From: an uncultured Saprospiraceae bacterium
GTDB lineage: Bacteria; Bacteroidota; Bacteroidia; Chitinophagales; Saprospiraceae
DNA: 8,694 bases
Assembly: GCA_937894165.1 (NCBI GenBank)
Contig: CALCSX010000201.1
Coordinates: 1-8,694, forward strand
Direction of reading: 5' to 3'
Shown here: in pieces, positions 6,790 to 8,694 of the stretch
How positions within the stretch are numbered: position 1 is the stretch's first letter
How the letters are laid out: every line of letters starts with the position of its first letter
Notes under the pieces: model-generated
What the model was told of the DNA's origin: nothing
What the model saw: the letters and a program-made list of their open reading frames with translations, nothing else
Databases searched by the model: none
Position numbers and translations under genes: made by a program

Positions 6790-7746
6790 CTACAACCTCC
6801 TCAATAAGCTAATCGCCTTCATCCTCAAATCCTTATTCTCCGAATTCCTTAAATATTGCAAAGCCCCCCTTGCAGCCTCAGGATCTCCCATTTCAAGATG
6901 GAGTCTAGCTAAGTGCCAATGAGCCTCTTCTATGAAAACATGATCTTTTTCCACACTTCTTGGAAGATACAGCTCTGCTTTTTCTAACTCACCAGCATTA
7001 AGAAAGGACAATCCCGCAAAAAAGATAAGAGCAGAATTTGAATTTTCCGATGCCAATGCACTCTCGAATAATCCCCCACTCTGAAGATAATCGCCCTGTT
7101 CGAAAGCCTCCATTGCCAAGTCTATTTGGTCCACATCATTTGCTTCAACAATGTCACTTTCATTCGCAACGCCCCTCACCCGAATCACCAATTCCTCCCC
7201 CTGACCGAAAATTTTATCTACATCAATTCCCTGAAAGTAAGTTGAGAAAATCCAAGTTCCGGCCATAATTATTATTAGAAGACTTGCAGCTACCCTGATG
7301 CCCCATTTCCATCCTTTTAGTCGAGATTTTAAACCCGCACCTTTTCGATTCATCTGATTTGTTGCAGTTTCATTTTTCGACTCCGGAAAGAATTCCAAAG
7401 AGCTTTCAGCTGCTATTTGAAGTGGTTGGTTTTCCCCCTTACTTAAATCTCGATATGTTAATCCATTTTTTGATTTAACATCCCTTGCTTTTTCAACCTG
7501 ATCAAATATTTCCATCAATGAAGGATTAATCTCAATATTATCAGCACTCAATTTTTTTTGATATGACAAAATATCCGTTTCCTTCAAAAATTTGTAACCT
7601 TCCAAGGCATTCTCACAAAGCTCACAGTCTAGTAAATGAGACTCTAGCTGATGCAATTCATCACGAGAGAATTTAGCCGGATCATCAAGATAATTTCGGA
7701 TTTCTGTTCGGCTTAGACAATTTCTATGTGTTGGTCGGACTATCAC
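6790..7746 (-). CDS. Membrane-bound anti-sigma-like protein with zinc-finger (ZAS) domain and periplasmic TPRs
   Basis: The protein has 318 residues in three parts. Residues 1-50 contain Cys10, His37, Cys41 and Cys44, which fit the zinc-binding anti-sigma signature C-xn-H-x3-C-x2-C (zf-HC2/ZAS) with normal spacing. Residues about 149-170 (RVAASLLIIIMAGTWIF) form one membrane helix preceded by basic residues, which places the N-terminus in the cytosol. Residues about 205-300 hold two or three TPR-like units, for example AMEAFEQGDYLQSGGLFESA (211-230) and HWHLARLHLEMGDPEAARGA (276-295), predicted on the periplasmic side. It follows the ECF sigma gene by 62 bp in the same direction, so it very likely binds and holds that sigma factor. 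The start is a GTG at 7746-7744: an in-frame stop lies 9 bp further upstream, and no later start before Cys10 is apparent. The sigma/anti-sigma pairing is inferred from domains and context, and the signal sensed is unknown. Confidence 0.8.
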   Translation of the reverse strand: MIVRPTHRNCLSRTEIRNYLDDPAKFSRDELHQLESHLLDCELCENALEGYKFLKETDILSYQKKLSADNIEINPSLMEIFDQVEKARDVKSKNGLTYRDLSKGENQPLQIAAESSLEFFPESKNETATNQMNRKGAGLKSRLKGWKWGIRVAASLLIIIMAGTWIFSTYFQGIDVDKIFGQGEELVIRVRGVANESDIVEANDVDQIDLAMEAFEQGDYLQSGGLFESALASENSNSALIFFAGLSFLNAGELEKAELYLPRSVEKDHVFIEEAHWHLARLHLEMGDPEAARGALQYLRNSENKDLRMKAISLLRRL

Positions 7747-7808
7747 TTTTAATATTTATTTATTATAAGACGAAAAATCACCTCAAATTCCATAAATGAT
7801 ATTATTTA

Positions 7809-8396
7809 TTATTCCAAAAAACTATTTAATTCGTTAAAAAGTAAACGTTTTCCGTTTTGCAAATAACTTTTTACTATTTTGAGTTCAAGATTTAATTCTT
7901 CTGCAATTTCACTGTAAGACATTTTTTCAAAATAGAATAATTTGACACATTTTGCCTGTAATTCAGGAATCCTTTCTAATGCATCCATCATTTCCATTTC
8001 GAGTTTTTCTTCCAGTTCAAAGTTATCTTCCAAATAAAAATCCGGGTCAACTGTAGGGTCATTAACTTGCATGATTCCTGTTTTTACAAATCTTTTGGTG
8101 TATTTTTTCCTTCTGTAATAACTTATACAAGTGTTTCGAGAAATAGTTAAAATCCAATTAGATAAAGATACAATTTTGTGATCATAAATTTTCTCTATAA
8201 TTATCACCCAAGTACGTCCGGCTGCATCCTCTGCGGCATGAAAATCCTTCAGCATTGCCAGAGCGACACCGAAAACTGCCGCTTCAAATCTTTTGTAAAG
8301 TATGGGCAAATAATTTGAATTGCGGGAAATTTGAATTTCCTCCAACAAGTCAGCATCGCTGATATCAATTAAATGCTTTTTACTGTCAGTACTCAT
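7809..8396 (-). CDS. ECF-type RNA polymerase sigma factor
   Basis: This 195-residue protein has only the two conserved regions of an extracytoplasmic-function sigma factor. Region 2 spans about 29-98 (YKRFEAAVFGVALAMLKDFH, then AAED, then NWILTISRNTCISYYRRKK), which contacts core polymerase and the -10 element. Region 4 spans about 138-190, with a helix-turn-helix at YSEIAEELNLELKIVKSYL (161-179) that reads the -35 element. The acidic linker (about 113-136) is normal. Around residues 56-66 the sequence EDAAGRTWVII departs from the common EDxxQExF pattern of region 2.2, so core contacts may be somewhat atypical. The ATG at 8396 is the natural start. The gene is the first of a two-gene unit with the downstream anti-sigma-like gene. 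Such pairs often activate their own promoter, but no regulon motif can be proven here. Confidence 0.93.
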   Translation of the reverse strand: MSTDSKKHLIDISDADLLEEIQISRNSNYLPILYKRFEAAVFGVALAMLKDFHAAEDAAGRTWVIIIEKIYDHKIVSLSNWILTISRNTCISYYRRKKYTKRFVKTGIMQVNDPTVDPDFYLEDNFELEEKLEMEMMDALERIPELQAKCVKLFYFEKMSYSEIAEELNLELKIVKSYLQNGKRLLFNELNSFLE

Positions 8397-8580
8397 AATT
8401 CACTAAGTAATATTAGCCACCCTCCATAAATATGACGGGGTATAGGACTTTTATTTGAGTACAAATTATATATTAATACAATATGAAAAGGGCATTTACG
8501 GACAAAGCCAGTTTTGGAATGGATAAAACAGCGATTTTAACGGATAAAAATAATGGAGGTACGGTGAAGAGAGAAAAAAA
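8397..8580. promoter_or_regulatory. Upstream region of the sigma factor gene
   Basis: This 184-bp stretch should hold the promoter of the leftward sigma/anti-sigma unit. On the minus strand a C-rich then G-rich segment (TATACCCC, then ATGGAGGGTGG, about 8414-8444) lies 20-50 bp before the start codon and stands out from the AT-rich surroundings. It may be an operator or promoter element, but I cannot match it to a known consensus. ATAATTTG near 8463-8470 approximates the Bacteroidota TAnnTTTG box with two mismatches. Short repeats, two GGATAAAA and one TGGAGGTA (the second copy of the latter lies near 8623), occur on the plus strand. No supported gene is present. Confidence 0.35.
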
Positions 8581-8694
8581 TATTTTGGGCGTGCCCTTCC
8601 CAGACCTAAAGCGATTATTAAAATGGAGGTAAATGTGTGGGTCTGTTCAGGTCGCTCCTCTACGGAGTTCCGTCCCCTACTTCGCTAGCGCTAC
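8581..8694. repeat. GC-richer intergenic segment with inverted repeats, possible dispersed repeat, cut by window edge
   Basis: Base composition rises sharply compared with the flanking AT-rich DNA. The segment starts with the small palindrome GGGCGTGCCC (8587-8596). It then has CAGACC (8601-8606) matched by GGTCTG (8640-8645), and ends with the palindrome CGCTAGCG (8683-8690) in a TACTTCGCTAGCGCTAC context. From memory, similar GGGCGTGCCC and TTCGCTAGCGCTAC strings recur between genes in various Bacteroidota genomes. I cannot verify this here, and only one copy is visible in the window. It does not look like protein-coding DNA. Confidence 0.35.

Noticed and set aside
7038..7268. 76-codon open frame antisense to the anti-sigma-like gene, proline- and histidine-rich
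   Set aside because: It lies entirely within a well-supported gene on the other strand, and its composition reflects that gene's reverse complement.
8483..8632. 49-codon ATG-to-TAA frame on the plus strand, diverging from the sigma gene
   Set aside because: It is short, has no recognisable domain, no ribosome-binding or promoter signal that decides it, and its second half runs into the palindrome-rich segment. Such a frame is easily produced by chance. It would need conservation or ribosome profiling data to be called.
1..8694. CRISPR array, tRNA, rRNA or integrase-type mobile element
   Set aside because: I found no regularly spaced direct repeats, no tRNA cloverleaf or rRNA signature, and no transposase or integrase coding sequence. 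A CRISPR link might be suspected from TPR-CHAT, but there is no cas gene, and the CHAT protein has export and membrane signals unlike Craspase.

Overview
The window looks like chromosomal DNA from a member of the Bacteroidota. It is AT-rich, genes start without clear Shine-Dalgarno sequences, HtpG and MetAP are of ordinary bacterial type, and an ECF sigma factor sits next to a membrane-bound zinc-finger (ZAS-type) anti-sigma-like protein that ends in TPRs. The phylum is inferred from gene content and style, and I cannot name a genus.

Layout, left to right. (1) 1-274, minus: the N-terminal 91 residues of an FAD-linked oxidase of the GlcD/D-lactate dehydrogenase type, cut by the window edge. 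(2) 325-3390, minus: a 1021-residue TPR-CHAT protein with a signal peptide and a C-terminal membrane helix. Its CHAT domain keeps the His motif but has Phe where the catalytic Cys is expected. (3) 3581-4348, minus: a complete type I methionine aminopeptidase. (4) 4349-4851: a 503-bp gene-free stretch. It holds a candidate minus-strand small RNA (promoter-like boxes, a 12-bp hairpin and an intrinsic terminator), an extremely AT-rich tract, and a sigma-54-like promoter just before htpG. (5) 4852-6705, plus: htpG (Hsp90), followed by a strong terminator. (6) 8396-6790, minus: the ECF sigma factor and then its putative anti-sigma partner. (7) 8397-8694: no convincing gene. The right end is richer in GC and rich in short inverted repeats, resembling a dispersed intergenic repeat.

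How the genes may work together. The sigma/anti-sigma pair is a classic trans-envelope signalling module, here with TPRs on the outer side of the inner membrane. The TPR-CHAT protein is also predicted to face the periplasm, so it could be a partner or sensor for that module. This link is inference: htpG and map lie between them, and only the shared cellular location and TPR architecture support it. CHAT is a caspase-like peptidase fold, so loss of the nucleophile would make this protein a scaffold or pseudo-peptidase instead of the protease that might be expected to release an anti-sigma factor. The other genes (MetAP, HtpG, FAD oxidase) are housekeeping or stress functions.

The most notable points are the Cys-to-Phe change in CHAT, the candidate small RNA upstream of map (both hairpins pair better on the minus strand), and the sigma-54-like element before htpG.
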